From: Pseudomonas alcaligenes
Lineage (GTDB): Bacteria > Pseudomonadota > Gammaproteobacteria > Pseudomonadales > Pseudomonadaceae
Assembly: GCF_014490745.1 (NCBI RefSeq)
Contig: NZ_LZEU01000001.1
Coordinates: 2,197,501-2,261,500 of the forward strand
Reading direction: 5' to 3'
DNA length: 64,000 nucleotides
Shown here: positions 46,782 through 56,022 of the stretch, piece by piece
Position numbering within the stretch: the first letter of the stretch is position 1
Layout: each line of letters starts with the position of its first letter
Made by a program: the position numbers and the translations under genes
The notes under the pieces: model-generated
What the model was told of the DNA's origin: nothing
What the model saw: the letters and a program-made list of their open reading frames with translations, nothing else
The model's database searches: none

Positions 46782-46785
46782 GGGC

Positions 46786-48312
46786 TCAATCCTTCAGGAA
46801 GGCTTTGAAACGGAACAGCTCGGTCAGGCGGTAGCCGCGGTAGCGACCCATCGCCAGCATGAAGCCCACCATGATCAGCAGCACCGCCGGGAAGGTGAAG
46901 ATGAAGTAGGTCAGCTGCGGTACGGTCATCAGCAGGTGCGCCAGGGTGGCGGCGAACAGGGTGCCGATGGCGACCTTGAAGGCGTGCGAGGCGCCGCGCT
47001 CTTCCCAGGTAATGGACAGGCGTTCGATGGTCATGGTCAGGATCACCATCGGGAACAGGGCTACCGACAGGCCGCGCTCCAGGCCCAGCTTGTGGCTGAG
47101 CAGGCTGATCACGGCGATCAGTACCACCACGAAGGTCAGTACTACCGACAGCCTTGGCAGCATCTGCAGCTTGAGGTGTTCCAGATAGGAGCGTAGCGAC
47201 AGGCCCAGCGCGGTGATCAGCGAGAACAGCACGATGCCGAAGCCCAGCTGGGTCTCGCGGAAGGCCAGGGCGATCAGTACCGGGGTGAAGGTGCCGAGAG
47301 TCTGCAGGCCGCCGAGGTTGCGCAGGATCAGGATCACCAGCACGCCGATCGGGATCATGATCATGATCTGGTAGGTCTGCTGGGTCTGCAGCGGCAGGCC
47401 GTACAGCGAGTATTCGAGGAAGTCGGCGTCGGTATTCTCGTCGGTCTGCTTGGCCAGGCGGATGGCGTTCATCTCGCTGTTGTTCAGGGTGAAGGTGACC
47501 TGAGCCTTCTTGCCGCCTTCGAGGCTGATCAGTTGCTCGTCACCGGTCCACCACACCAGGCGATCGACCGGCAGGCCGCGCTCGCCGCTTTCCGGGTTGA
47601 AGTACAGCCAGTTCTCGCCGTTGAAGCTACGCAGCCACAGCTCCGGGGTTTGCGGCTGGTCGGCAACCAGGCGGATGGTGTGCACGCGCTCCATCGGTAC
47701 GTGGGCGATGGACAGCAGCAGCTCGATGATGCGGGCCTTGTTCGGGGTCGAGGTGTCGCCGGCCAGCAGCAGCTTGACGTTGTCGTCATTGAGGTTGTTG
47801 ACGCGCTTGATGGTCTCGCTGATGAAGGTGTCGACATCCGCCGAATGCTGGCGGATGGGGGCGAGCAGGGCTTCGGCGGCGATCTTCTCGGCGCCCTCGA
47901 CGGGGATGCTGTCGCGGTAGATCAAGCCTTTGGACTTGGGCTTCTCGTCGCTATAGCGCTGGGTCAGTACCAGACGATAGTAGAGAGTCTGGTTGCCGCT
48001 GGCACGGCGCGCCGACCAGGTCACCCGGCGGTTGCCGTCGATGCGGTTGACGCTGAAGCCGAAGTTGTTGGAGATGAAGCTCTCGTTGAGGCTCACATAC
48101 TCCTGGTTCAGCGGCGGTACGAACATCTGCACCTTGACCGGATCGTGCGGATTGGCCTGGAACTCGACCTTGGCGTCGATGTTCCACACTTCATCGGTCT
48201 CATCCTCGGTCACCGGGATATTGAGATAGAAGATCTGGTAGGCCGTAACCAGAACGCCCACGGTCACCAGCAGGGTGATAAGGACTTTCAGATGCAGGGT
48301 CAAGGATCGCAT
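46786..48312 (-). CDS. Inactive transglutaminase fused to seven transmembrane helices
   Basis: A 508-residue protein. An N-terminal signal-anchor helix (about 8-29) is followed by a periplasmic transglutaminase-like domain (about 30-330). That domain has the expected spacing but no clear Cys-His-Asp triad, matching the family described as inactive transglutaminase. Seven close membrane helices fill about 340-495. It sits between the protease gene (stop 5 bases upstream of its start) and the RimK-like ligase gene. It is probably the membrane receptor or scaffold of the three-protein unit. Confidence 0.87.
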   Translation of the reverse strand: MRSLTLHLKVLITLLVTVGVLVTAYQIFYLNIPVTEDETDEVWNIDAKVEFQANPHDPVKVQMFVPPLNQEYVSLNESFISNNFGFSVNRIDGNRRVTWSARRASGNQTLYYRLVLTQRYSDEKPKSKGLIYRDSIPVEGAEKIAAEALLAPIRQHSADVDTFISETIKRVNNLNDDNVKLLLAGDTSTPNKARIIELLLSIAHVPMERVHTIRLVADQPQTPELWLRSFNGENWLYFNPESGERGLPVDRLVWWTGDEQLISLEGGKKAQVTFTLNNSEMNAIRLAKQTDENTDADFLEYSLYGLPLQTQQTYQIMIMIPIGVLVILILRNLGGLQTLGTFTPVLIALAFRETQLGFGIVLFSLITALGLSLRSYLEHLKLQMLPRLSVVLTFVVVLIAVISLLSHKLGLERGLSVALFPMVILTMTIERLSITWEERGASHAFKVAIGTLFAATLAHLLMTVPQLTYFIFTFPAVLLIMVGFMLAMGRYRGYRLTELFRFKAFLKD

Positions 48313-48317
48313 GAGTA

Positions 48318-48851
48318 TTACTCGGCAGCGGTGACTGGAGAGCAGGCGGGTTTGCCAGCGGCGTATTTGAGACTGGGATCGACCAGGGCGTCCAGGCGTT
48401 TGAGCGCCTCGGAACCGATCAGCAGGGGATACTGGAAGGCACTGCGGTCGGTCAGGTTCACTTCGATGCTGCGCCGTACCTTGCCCATGCACACTTCCAG
48501 TTCGATGACCGGGCGTGCGGTGTAGGTCTTGCCTTCTTCAGGGTCGAAGTCGCCGGCGCGGCGTTTGATCTTACTGATACGGGCCAGCGGTCGCTCGATG
48601 GGATGGCTGTGGGCATCGTCGATAGCCAGGTAGAAGCGCACCCAGGTCTCGCCGTCACGTTTGAAGCGCTTGATATCGCGGGCGCTGAGGGAGGCGGTCT
48701 TGGCGCCGGTATCGAGTTTGGCGGCGACTTGCAGGTCGAGGTCGTTCAGGCTGACGTACTCGTTCAGGCCGTACACGGTCTTTTCAGCGGCGAGACTGAG
48801 GCCCGGCAGTAGGGCGCAACAGAGGAGAAGGGCGAAGGGCTCGAGTCTCAT
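48318..48851 (-). CDS. Retropepsin-like ATP-dependent zinc protease family protein (RimB-like), periplasmic
   Basis: A 177-residue protein with a signal peptide (LEPFALLLCCALLPGLSLA). The conserved VAAKLDTGAKTASLSA has Asp47 in the D-T-G-A triad of retropepsin-like aspartic proteases. The later VCMGKVRRSIEVNLTDRS and YPLLIGSEALK segments complete the family. Databases call this family ATP-dependent zinc protease, but no zinc motif is visible and the D-T-G signature supports an aspartic mechanism. It is the first gene of a three-gene operon with a 7TM protein and a RimK-like ligase. AGGA precedes ATG 48851. Confidence 0.88.
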   Translation of the reverse strand: MRLEPFALLLCCALLPGLSLAAEKTVYGLNEYVSLNDLDLQVAAKLDTGAKTASLSARDIKRFKRDGETWVRFYLAIDDAHSHPIERPLARISKIKRRAGDFDPEEGKTYTARPVIELEVCMGKVRRSIEVNLTDRSAFQYPLLIGSEALKRLDALVDPSLKYAAGKPACSPVTAAE

Positions 48852-49055
48852 AAATCCTGTGGTGTTCGCGTCGTCGGGGCCGGTGACCGGCAGCAAGGCG
48901 GTAGCCGGCAACACAGCAGTCTAGCAGGCATGGCAAAAGGTCCCGCCCGGCGCATGCGGACGGCATTCTAACATGGGGTTTTTCTGCTGTAACAGACGCT
49001 TATGTGCGTTTCTGCAGGTTGAATACAGGATTTGATCTGCCGTTGTGCTTTTTTG

Positions 49056-49069
49056 GATTGTCGACAATC
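49056..49069. promoter_or_regulatory. Operator palindrome O1 upstream of the prp regulator
   Basis: GATTGTCGACAATC is a perfect 14-bp palindrome of the kind bound by FCD-type GntR regulators. A second near copy (O2, GTGTCGACAATC at 49122-49133) lies 53 bases further on. Confidence 0.65.
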
Positions 49070-49121
49070 GGTGTTGACCGTACGCATTGCAGGGGGGTAA
49101 TTTCCGCTCAACAGTGAATAC

Positions 49122-49133
49122 GTGTCGACAATC
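49122..49133. promoter_or_regulatory. Operator half-palindrome O2 at the start of the prp regulator gene
   Basis: GTGTCGACAATC matches O1 in 11 of 12 bases and lies directly before ATG 49134. Binding here would block initiation of the regulator's own transcript or translation. It also means the region lacks a standard SD. Confidence 0.55.
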
Positions 49134-49856
49134 ATGCTTGAGCAACTCGAACCCACAATCGTCGATCAGGATGAATCGGAAACCCTGGCGGAGTCGGTCT
49201 TCCGGCGTATCCAGGCGGCCATCGTGTGCGGCGAGATCGCTCCGGGCAGCAAGATCTCCGAGCCGGAGCTGGCCCGTACCTATGGCATCAGTCGTGGCCC
49301 GCTGCGCGAGGCGATTCACCGTCTGGAGGGCCAGCGCCTGCTGGTGCGGGTGCCGCATGTGGGCGCGCGGGTGGTGTCGCTGAGCCATGCCGAGTTGATC
49401 GAGCTGTACGAGATCCGCGAGTCCCTCGAAGGCATGGCCTGCCGCCTGGCGGCGGAGCGCATGACCCAGAACGAGATCGACGAGCTGCGCCGGGTGCTCG
49501 ATCTGCACGAGCAGGATGCTGCCTTCCAGGCTGGCGTCGGCTACTACCAGCAGGAAGGCGACTTCGACTTCCACTACCGGATCATCCAGGGCAGCGGCAA
49601 CAAGACCCTGGCGCAGATGCTCTGTGGCGAGCTGTACCAGCTGGTGCGCATGTACCGCCTGCAGTTCTCCGCCACGCCCAATCGCCCACGGCATGCCTTT
49701 GCCGAACACCACCGCATTCTCGATGCCATCGCCGACCGTGACGGCGAGCTGGCCGAACTGCTGATGCGCCGTCACATCGGCGCATCCAAGCGCAATATCG
49801 AGCGCCACTACCAGGAAGCGCTCGCCAACCCGTCCAAAACACGAGGTGAGTCATGA
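49134..49856 (+). CDS. GntR-family (FCD) regulator of the 2-methylcitrate operon
   Basis: A 240-residue GntR/FCD repressor. The winged helix spans about 16-80 ([39 protein letters not shown]). The FCD effector domain follows, with [19 protein letters not shown], a [14 protein letters not shown] metal/ligand segment and [15 protein letters not shown]. It lies just upstream of prpB (4-base ATGA overlap) and should sense methylcitrate or propionyl metabolites. Start ATG 49134 is preferred over GTG 49122, which lies within operator-like sequence; neither has a clear SD. Confidence 0.9.
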   Translation: MLEQLEPTIVDQDESETLAESVFRRIQAAIVCGEIAPGSKISEPELARTYGISRGPLREAIHRLEGQRLLVRVPHVGARVVSLSHAELIELYEIRESLEGMACRLAAERMTQNEIDELRRVLDLHEQDAAFQAGVGYYQQEGDFDFHYRIIQGSGNKTLAQMLCGELYQLVRMYRLQFSATPNRPRHAFAEHHRILDAIADRDGELAELLMRRHIGASKRNIERHYQEALANPSKTRGES

Positions 49857-50740
49857 GTGTAACAACCCCCGGCCAGCGCTTTCGCGATGCCATCGCTGCC
49901 GAGCAGCCGCTGCAGGTGATCGGCGCGATCAACGCCAACCACGCGCTGCTGGCCAAGCGTGCCGGCTTCCGTGCCATCTACCTGTCCGGTGGCGGCGTTG
50001 CCGCAGGCTCCCTGGGCCTGCCGGATCTGGGTATCAACACCCTGGATGACGTGCTCACCGACGTGCGCCGCATCACCGACGTCTGCGACCTGCCGCTGCT
50101 GGTGGATATCGACACCGGTTTCGGCCCCAGCGCCTTCAACATCGAGCGCACCGTCAAAAACCTGATCAAGGCCGGTGCCGCTGCCGCCCATATCGAAGAC
50201 CAGGTCGGCGCCAAGCGCTGCGGTCACCGCCCGGGCAAGGAAATCGTCTCCACCGAGGAGATGGCTGATCGCGTGAAAGCCGCGGCCGACGCCAAGACTG
50301 ACCCGAACTTCTTCCTGATTGCCCGTACCGACGCGATCCAGGCCGAAGGTGTGGATGCCGCCATCGAGCGCTGCCTGCGCTACGTCGAGGCCGGTGCCGA
50401 TGCGATCTTCGCCGAGGCGGCCTACGACCTGCCGACCTACAAGCGCTTCGTCGACGCGCTGAACGTGCCGATCCTGGCCAACATCACCGAATTTGGCGCC
50501 ACTCCGCTGTTTACCCGCGATGAGCTGGCCTCGGTCGGCGTGGCCATCCAGCTGTATCCGCTGTCGGCGTTCCGTGCGGCCAACAAGGCTGCGGAAAGTG
50601 TCTACACCTCGATCCGTCAGAACGGTCACCAGAAAGATGTGATCGAACTGATGCAGACCCGTGCCGAGCTGTACGACCGCATTGGCTACCACGCCTTCGA
50701 GCAGAAGCTCGACGCGCTGTTCGCTGCCGGCAAGAAGTGA
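49853..50740 (+). CDS. prpB: 2-methylisocitrate lyase
   Basis: A 295-residue isocitrate lyase-superfamily enzyme. The active-site motif KRCGHRPGK has catalytic Cys123. [15 protein letters not shown] and [16 protein letters not shown] hold metal-binding aspartates, and the closing [11 protein letters not shown] and ITEFGATPL are family features. It cleaves 2-methylisocitrate to pyruvate and succinate. The start overlaps the regulator stop (ATGA), so it is cotranscribed; prpC follows after 71 bases. Confidence 0.97.
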   Translation: MSVTTPGQRFRDAIAAEQPLQVIGAINANHALLAKRAGFRAIYLSGGGVAAGSLGLPDLGINTLDDVLTDVRRITDVCDLPLLVDIDTGFGPSAFNIERTVKNLIKAGAAAAHIEDQVGAKRCGHRPGKEIVSTEEMADRVKAAADAKTDPNFFLIARTDAIQAEGVDAAIERCLRYVEAGADAIFAEAAYDLPTYKRFVDALNVPILANITEFGATPLFTRDELASVGVAIQLYPLSAFRAANKAAESVYTSIRQNGHQKDVIELMQTRAELYDRIGYHAFEQKLDALFAAGKK

Positions 50741-50811
50741 CCGGCCCGCAGGCCGCGTGCGGCCTGCCACAACAATAAGCAGTACCACCGGATTCAGATG
50801 AGGAGAGAGCG

Positions 50812-51975
50812 ATGAGCGCTTCCGTAGAGACCACCACGCCCGGCTTCAAGCCGAAGAAGTCCGTCGCCCTGAGCGGCACCGCCGCTGGCAACACCGCCCT
50901 GTGCACTGTCGGTCGCACCGGCAATGACCTGCACTACCGCGGCTATGACGTGCTCGACTTCGCCAACCGCTGCGAGTTCGAGGAAATCGCTCACCTGCTG
51001 GTGCACGGCAAGCTGCCCAATGTCGCCGAGCTGACTGCCTACAAGGCCAAGCTCAAGGCCCTGCGTGGTATTCCGGCGGCGCTCAAGGCGTCCCTGGAGC
51101 AGCTGCCGCCGTCCGCCCACCCGATGGACGTGATGCGCACTGCCGTATCCGTACTGGGTTGCTTGTCGCCGGAGAAGGACGACCATAACCACCCGGGCGC
51201 CCGCGATATCGCCGACAAATTGATGGCCTCGCTGGGTTCGGCGCTGCTGTACTGGTACCACTTCAGCCACAACGGCAAGCGCATTGACGTGGAAACCGAC
51301 GATGACTCCATCGGCGGCCACTTCCTGCACCTGCTGCATGGCAAGAAGCCGCGCGAGTCCTGGGTGCGCGCCATGCACACCTCGCTCAACCTGTATGCCG
51401 AGCACGAATTCAACGCCTCCACCTTCACCTCGCGGGTGATCGCCGGCACCGGCTCCGACATGTACTCCTGCATTGCCGGCGCCATCGGCGCGTTGCGCGG
51501 CCCGAAACATGGCGGCGCCAACGAAGTGGCCTTCGAGATCCAGAAACGCTACGACAACCCGGACGAGGCCGAGGCCGATATCCGTGCCCGCGTCGAGCGC
51601 AAGGAAGTGGTGATCGGCTTCGGTCACCCGGTCTACACCGTGGCCGACCCACGCAACAAGGTGATCAAGGAAGTGGCGCGCGAGCTGTCCGCCGAGCAGT
51701 CCAACACCAAGATGTATGACATCGCCGAGCGCCTGGAAACCATCATGTGGGACATCAAGAAGATGTTCCCCAACCTCGACTGGTTCAGCGCCGTCAGCTA
51801 CCACATGATGGGCGTGCCCACCGCCATGTTCACCCCGCTGTTCGTGATCGCCCGCACTTCGGGTTGGTCTTCCCACGTTATCGAGCAGCGCATCGACGGC
51901 AAGATCATCCGCCCGAGCGCCAACTACACCGGCCCGGAAGACCTGAAGTTCGTGCCGCTGAAGGATCGCAAATAA
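50812..51975 (+). CDS. prpC: 2-methylcitrate synthase
   Basis: A 387-residue short-type citrate synthase. Active-site histidines are His233 ([11 protein letters not shown]) and His272 (VIGFGHPVY), and the late [21 protein letters not shown] segment is typical. The N-terminal [17 protein letters not shown] is characteristic of PrpC in Pseudomonas. It condenses propionyl-CoA with oxaloacetate. A GAGGAGAGAG SD lies upstream. Its stop overlaps the acnD start by one base (TAATG). Confidence 0.96.
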   Translation: MSASVETTTPGFKPKKSVALSGTAAGNTALCTVGRTGNDLHYRGYDVLDFANRCEFEEIAHLLVHGKLPNVAELTAYKAKLKALRGIPAALKASLEQLPPSAHPMDVMRTAVSVLGCLSPEKDDHNHPGARDIADKLMASLGSALLYWYHFSHNGKRIDVETDDDSIGGHFLHLLHGKKPRESWVRAMHTSLNLYAEHEFNASTFTSRVIAGTGSDMYSCIAGAIGALRGPKHGGANEVAFEIQKRYDNPDEAEADIRARVERKEVVIGFGHPVYTVADPRNKVIKEVARELSAEQSNTKMYDIAERLETIMWDIKKMFPNLDWFSAVSYHMMGVPTAMFTPLFVIARTSGWSSHVIEQRIDGKIIRPSANYTGPEDLKFVPLKDRK

Positions 51976-54596
51976 TGAGCAGCGCGATGAACAGCCAATA
52001 CCGCAAGCCGCTGTCCGGCACTGCCCTGGACTACTTCGACACCCGCGAGGCGGTCGATGCCATCGCCCCCGGCGCCTACGCCAAGCTGCCGTACACCTCG
52101 CGTGTACTGGCCGAGCAGCTGGTGCGCCGCTGCGAGCCGGAGGCGCTGACCGCTTCGCTCAAGCAGCTGATCGAGCGCAAGCGCGACCTCGACTTCCCCT
52201 GGTACCCGGCCCGCGTGGTCTGTCACGACATTCTCGGCCAGACCGCGCTGGTCGACCTTGCCGGCCTACGTGACGCCATCGCCGAGAAGGGCGGTGATCC
52301 CTCCAAGGTCAACCCGGTGGTGCCGACCCAGCTGATCGTCGACCACTCGCTGGCCGTGGAATTCGGCGGCTTCGACCCGGATGCGTTCGAGAAGAACCGC
52401 GCCGTGGAAGAGCGTCGTAACGAGGACCGCTTCCACTTTATCGAGTGGACGAAAACGGCCTTTAAGAACGTCGACGTGATCCCCGCCGGCAACGGCATCA
52501 TGCACCAGATCAACCTGGAGAAAATGAGCCCGGTGATCCAGGCGCGCGGCGGCGTTGCCTTCCCGGATACCTGCGTGGGCACCGACTCGCACACCCCGCA
52601 CGTGGATGCCCTGGGCGTGATCGCCATCGGCGTCGGCGGCCTGGAGGCCGAGACCGTGATGCTCGGCCTGCCGTCGATGATGCGTCTGCCCGACATCGTG
52701 GGTGTCGAGCTGACTGGCAAGCGCCAACCCGGCATCACTGCCACCGATATCGTCCTGGCCATCACCGAGTTCCTGCGCAAGGAGCGGGTGGTCGGTGCCT
52801 ATGTCGAGTTCTTCGGCGAAGGCGCGGACAGCCTGTCGATCGGCGACCGTGCGACCATTTCCAACATGTGCCCGGAATACGGCGCGACTGCCGCGATGTT
52901 CTACATCGACCAGCAAACCATCGATTACCTCAAGCTGACCGGTCGCGAACCGGAGCAGGTCGAGCTGGTCGAGCACTACGCCAAGACCACCGGTCTGTGG
53001 GCCGATGCCCTGGTCACTGCCGAATACGAGCGGGTGCTGAGCTTCGACCTGAGCACGGTGGTGCGCAACATGGCCGGCCCGAGCAACCCGCACAAACGCC
53101 TGCCGACTTCGGCGCTGCAGGAGCGCGGTATTGCTGACGAAGGCAAGCTGGCGGCGGCCAAGGCCGAAGAGGCTGCCGGCCAGCTGCCGGATGGCGCGGT
53201 GATCATCGCCGCCATCACCAGCTGCACCAACACGTCCAACCCGCGCAACGTGGTCGCCGCCGGTCTACTGGCGAAGAAGGCCAACGAGCTGGGTCTGATC
53301 CGCAAGCCGTGGGTCAAGACCTCCTTCGCTCCGGGTTCGAAGGTCGCCAAGCTGTACCTGGAAGAGGCCGGCCTGCTGCCGGAACTGGAAAAGCTCGGCT
53401 TCGGCATCGTCGCTTATGCCTGCACCACCTGTAACGGCATGTCCGGTGCACTGGATCCGGTGATCCAGCAGGAGATCATCGACCGCGACCTGTACGCCAC
53501 CGCCGTACTCTCGGGTAACCGCAACTTCGATGGGCGTATCCATCCGTACGCCAAGCAGGCCTTCCTGGCCTCGCCGCCACTGGTGGTGGCCTACGCCATT
53601 GCCGGTACCGTGCGCTTCGACATCGAGCAGGACGTACTGGGCACCGACAAGGCCGGCAACCCGATCACCCTGAAGGATCTGTGGCCGAGCGACGAGGAGA
53701 TCGACGCCATTGTCGCCGCCTCGGTGAAGCCGGAGCAGTTCAAGCAGATCTACATCCCGATGTTCGATCTGGGCACCGTCAAGGAAGCCGAAAGCCCGCT
53801 GTACGACTGGCGTCCGATGTCTACCTACATCCGTCGTCCGCCGTACTGGGAAGGCGCCCTGGCTGGCGAGCGCACGCTCAAGGGCATGCTGCCGCTGGCG
53901 ATCCTGCCGGACAACATCACCACCGACCACCTGTCGCCGTCCAACGCCATCCTGCTGGACTCGGCCGCCGGCGAATACCTGGCGAAAATGGGCCTGCCGG
54001 AAGAGGACTTCAACTCCTACGCCACCCACCGCGGTGACCACCTGACCGCCCAGCGCGCCACCTTCGCCAACCCGCAACTGGTCAACGAGATGGCCGTGGT
54101 CGACGGTGCGGTGAAGAAGGGTTCGCTGGCCCGCGTGGAGCCGGAAGGCAAGGTCATGCGCATGTGGGAAGCGATCGAAACCTACATGAACCGCAAGCAG
54201 AACCTGATCATCGTCGCCGGTGCCGACTACGGTCAGGGTTCGTCCCGTGACTGGGCCGCCAAGGGCGTGCGCCTGGCCGGTGTGGAAGTGATCGTCGCCG
54301 AAGGCTTCGAGCGTATCCACCGCACCAATCTGGTGGGCATGGGCGTGCTGCCGGTCGAGTTCAAACCGGGTACTACCCGTCTGACCCTCGGCCTCGACGG
54401 CACCGAGACCTACGACATCCAGGGTGAGGTGTCGCCGCGCTGCGACCTGACCCTGGTGGTCAATCGCCGCAACGGCGAAGTGCTCAAGGTGCCGGTGACC
54501 TGCCGCCTGGATACCGCGGCTGAAGTGCACGTGTACAAGGCCGGTGGTGTGCTGCAGCGCTTCGCTCAGGACTTCCTGGAGTCCACTGCCGGCTGA
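51975..54596 (+). CDS. acnD: 2-methylcitrate dehydratase, Fe/S-dependent (aconitase-like)
   Basis: An 873-residue aconitase of the AcnD subgroup, with 4Fe-4S ligands Cys417 (AITSCTNTSNP), Cys483 and Cys486 (YACTTCNGMSG). Other aconitase signatures are TCVGTDSHTPHVDALGV near residue 200 and the swivel-domain GADYGQGSSRDWAAKG near residue 760. AcnD dehydrates 2-methylcitrate and needs the partner PrpF, encoded next. The start ATG 51975 overlaps the prpC stop; an internal ATG at 51987 is an alternative. It replaces PrpD, which is absent here. Confidence 0.96.
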   Translation: MSSAMNSQYRKPLSGTALDYFDTREAVDAIAPGAYAKLPYTSRVLAEQLVRRCEPEALTASLKQLIERKRDLDFPWYPARVVCHDILGQTALVDLAGLRDAIAEKGGDPSKVNPVVPTQLIVDHSLAVEFGGFDPDAFEKNRAVEERRNEDRFHFIEWTKTAFKNVDVIPAGNGIMHQINLEKMSPVIQARGGVAFPDTCVGTDSHTPHVDALGVIAIGVGGLEAETVMLGLPSMMRLPDIVGVELTGKRQPGITATDIVLAITEFLRKERVVGAYVEFFGEGADSLSIGDRATISNMCPEYGATAAMFYIDQQTIDYLKLTGREPEQVELVEHYAKTTGLWADALVTAEYERVLSFDLSTVVRNMAGPSNPHKRLPTSALQERGIADEGKLAAAKAEEAAGQLPDGAVIIAAITSCTNTSNPRNVVAAGLLAKKANELGLIRKPWVKTSFAPGSKVAKLYLEEAGLLPELEKLGFGIVAYACTTCNGMSGALDPVIQQEIIDRDLYATAVLSGNRNFDGRIHPYAKQAFLASPPLVVAYAIAGTVRFDIEQDVLGTDKAGNPITLKDLWPSDEEIDAIVAASVKPEQFKQIYIPMFDLGTVKEAESPLYDWRPMSTYIRRPPYWEGALAGERTLKGMLPLAILPDNITTDHLSPSNAILLDSAAGEYLAKMGLPEEDFNSYATHRGDHLTAQRATFANPQLVNEMAVVDGAVKKGSLARVEPEGKVMRMWEAIETYMNRKQNLIIVAGADYGQGSSRDWAAKGVRLAGVEVIVAEGFERIHRTNLVGMGVLPVEFKPGTTRLTLGLDGTETYDIQGEVSPRCDLTLVVNRRNGEVLKVPVTCRLDTAAEVHVYKAGGVLQRFAQDFLESTAG

Positions 54597-54608
54597 GGTC
54601 GACGCTGA

Positions 54609-54694
54609 CTCCCTCTCCCTTTGGGAGAGGGTTGGGGTGAGGGAGGCGGGCTCCCTCATCCGCCCTTCGGGCACCTTCTCCCAGAGGGAGAAGG
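54609..54694. repeat. Double REP-like palindrome between acnD and prpF
   Basis: Two hairpins occur here: 54609-54631 (CTCCCTCTCCCTTTGGGAGA core) and 54674-54694 (CCTTCTCCC/GGGAGAAGG). A CGCCCTTCGGGC stem lies between them. The core repeats that at 10953-10975. It sits inside the prp operon. Confidence 0.75.
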
Positions 54695-54721
54695 GTATTA
54701 GAAGCTTTTCAGGACATATCC

Positions 54722-55909
54722 ATGGCTCACGTACCCCAGATCAAGATTCCCGCCACCTATATGCGTGGCGGTACCAGCAAGGGCGTGTTCTTCCGTTTGC
54801 AGGATTTGCCGGCGAGCTGTCAGGTGCCGGGCGCGGCTCGCGACCAGCTGTTCATGCGCGTGATCGGCAGCCCCGATCCGTATAGCGCGCATATCGACGG
54901 CATGGGCGGCGCCACCTCGTCGACCTCGAAGTGCGTGATTCTGTCGAAGAGCAGCCAGCCGGAGCACGATGTCGACTACCTCTACGGCCAGGTCTCCATC
55001 GACAAGGCCTTCGTCGACTGGAGCGGCAACTGCGGCAACCTGTCCACCGCCGCCGGCGCCTTCGCCATTCATGCCGGGCTGGTCGATCCGGCGCGCATTC
55101 CCGAGAACGGCGTGTGCGTGGTGCGTATCTGGCAGGCCAATATCCACAAGACCATCATCGCCCACGTACCGGTCAGCAACGGCCAGGTGCAGGAAACCGG
55201 CGACTTCGAGCTGGACGGCGTGACCTTCCCGGCGGCGGAGATCGTGCTGGAGTTCCTCGATCCGTCCGACGACGGCGAGGAGGGCGGCTCGATGTTCCCC
55301 ACCGGCAACCTGGTCGACGACCTGGAAGTGCCGGGCATCGGCACCTTCAAGGCAACCATGATCAGCGCCGGCATCCCCACCGTGTTCGTCAATGCCGAGG
55401 ACATCGGCTACCAGGGCACCGAGCTGCGCGAAGCGATCAATGGCGATCCGCAGCAGCTGGCGCGTTTCGAGGCCATTCGCGTGGCCGGCGCCCTGCGCAT
55501 GGGCCTGATCAAGACCGCCGAAGAGGCGCTGACCCGTCAGCACACGCCGAAGATCGCCTTCGTCAGTCAGCCCAAGAGCTACCTGGCTTCCAGCGGCAAG
55601 ACCATCGCGGCCGGCGAGGTCGATCTGCTGGTGCGCGCACTGTCCATGGGCAAGCTGCACCACGCCATGATGGGCACCTGCGCGGTGGCCATCGGCACGG
55701 CGGCGGCGGTGCCCGGCACCCTGGTCAACCTGGCGGCTGGAGGTGGCGCGCGCGAGGCGGTGCGTTTCGGCCATCCGTCCGGCACCTTGCGCGTAGGCGC
55801 CGAGGCCAAGCGGGTCGATGGCGAGTGGACGGTGACCAAGGCGATCATGAGTCGCAGTGCGCGGATTCTCATGGAAGGCTGGGTGCGAGTGCCGGGCGAC
55901 GCATTCTGA
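54722..55909 (+). CDS. prpF: 2-methylaconitate cis-trans isomerase PrpF
   Basis: A 395-residue PrpF. The N-terminal KIPATYMRGGTSKGVFFRLQDLP and IDGMGGATSSTSKCVILS carry conserved Ser/Lys/Cys residues of the diaminopimelate-epimerase-like fold. VDWSGNCGNLSTAAGAFA follows, and PGTLVNLAAGGG and RFGHPSGTLRVG lie in the second half. It isomerises 2-methylaconitate, the AcnD product, for hydration to 2-methylisocitrate. AGGA lies about 8 bases before the ATG. It is separated from acnD by a 125-base gap full of repeat hairpins. Confidence 0.96.
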   Translation: MAHVPQIKIPATYMRGGTSKGVFFRLQDLPASCQVPGAARDQLFMRVIGSPDPYSAHIDGMGGATSSTSKCVILSKSSQPEHDVDYLYGQVSIDKAFVDWSGNCGNLSTAAGAFAIHAGLVDPARIPENGVCVVRIWQANIHKTIIAHVPVSNGQVQETGDFELDGVTFPAAEIVLEFLDPSDDGEEGGSMFPTGNLVDDLEVPGIGTFKATMISAGIPTVFVNAEDIGYQGTELREAINGDPQQLARFEAIRVAGALRMGLIKTAEEALTRQHTPKIAFVSQPKSYLASSGKTIAAGEVDLLVRALSMGKLHHAMMGTCAVAIGTAAAVPGTLVNLAAGGGAREAVRFGHPSGTLRVGAEAKRVDGEWTVTKAIMSRSARILMEGWVRVPGDAF

Positions 55910-55939
55910 GGGTTAGGGGGGGCGCCACTTTCCATGCCC

Positions 55940-55967
55940 CGTCATTCCCGCCTGCGCGGGGATGACG
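55940..55967. terminator. Inverted repeat acting as likely terminator between prpF and ppsR
   Basis: CGTCATTCCCGC and GCGGGGATGACG form a 12-bp stem (one mismatch) with a 4-base loop between two convergent genes. The CGTCATTCCCGC motif is a common dispersed repeat in many proteobacteria. Confidence 0.6.
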
Positions 55968-56022
55968 AAGTGGGTGGGGGAGGTTTCGGTATGGGTATCG
56001 GCGCTATGCGCCTCAATCCATC

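Noticed and set aside
46786..48492. Longer version of the 7TM protein starting near 48492
   Set aside because: The extra 60 residues overlap the retropepsin-like protease gene and lack family features; MRSLTLHLKVLITLLV at 48312 is a good signal anchor.
48318..48851. True zinc protease for the RimB-like protein
   Set aside because: No HExxH or other zinc motif is visible; the D-T-G-A motif supports a retropepsin-like aspartic mechanism despite the family name.
52266..54674. Very long minus-strand open frames opposite acnD
   Set aside because: acnD on the plus strand is unambiguous. The opposite frames are rich in His, Gly, Arg and Asp, as expected for antisense shadows of GC-rich coding DNA.
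54609..54694. Possible insertion sequence between acnD and prpF
   Set aside because: Only short palindromes are present, with no transposase or target duplication; a REP-like element fits better.
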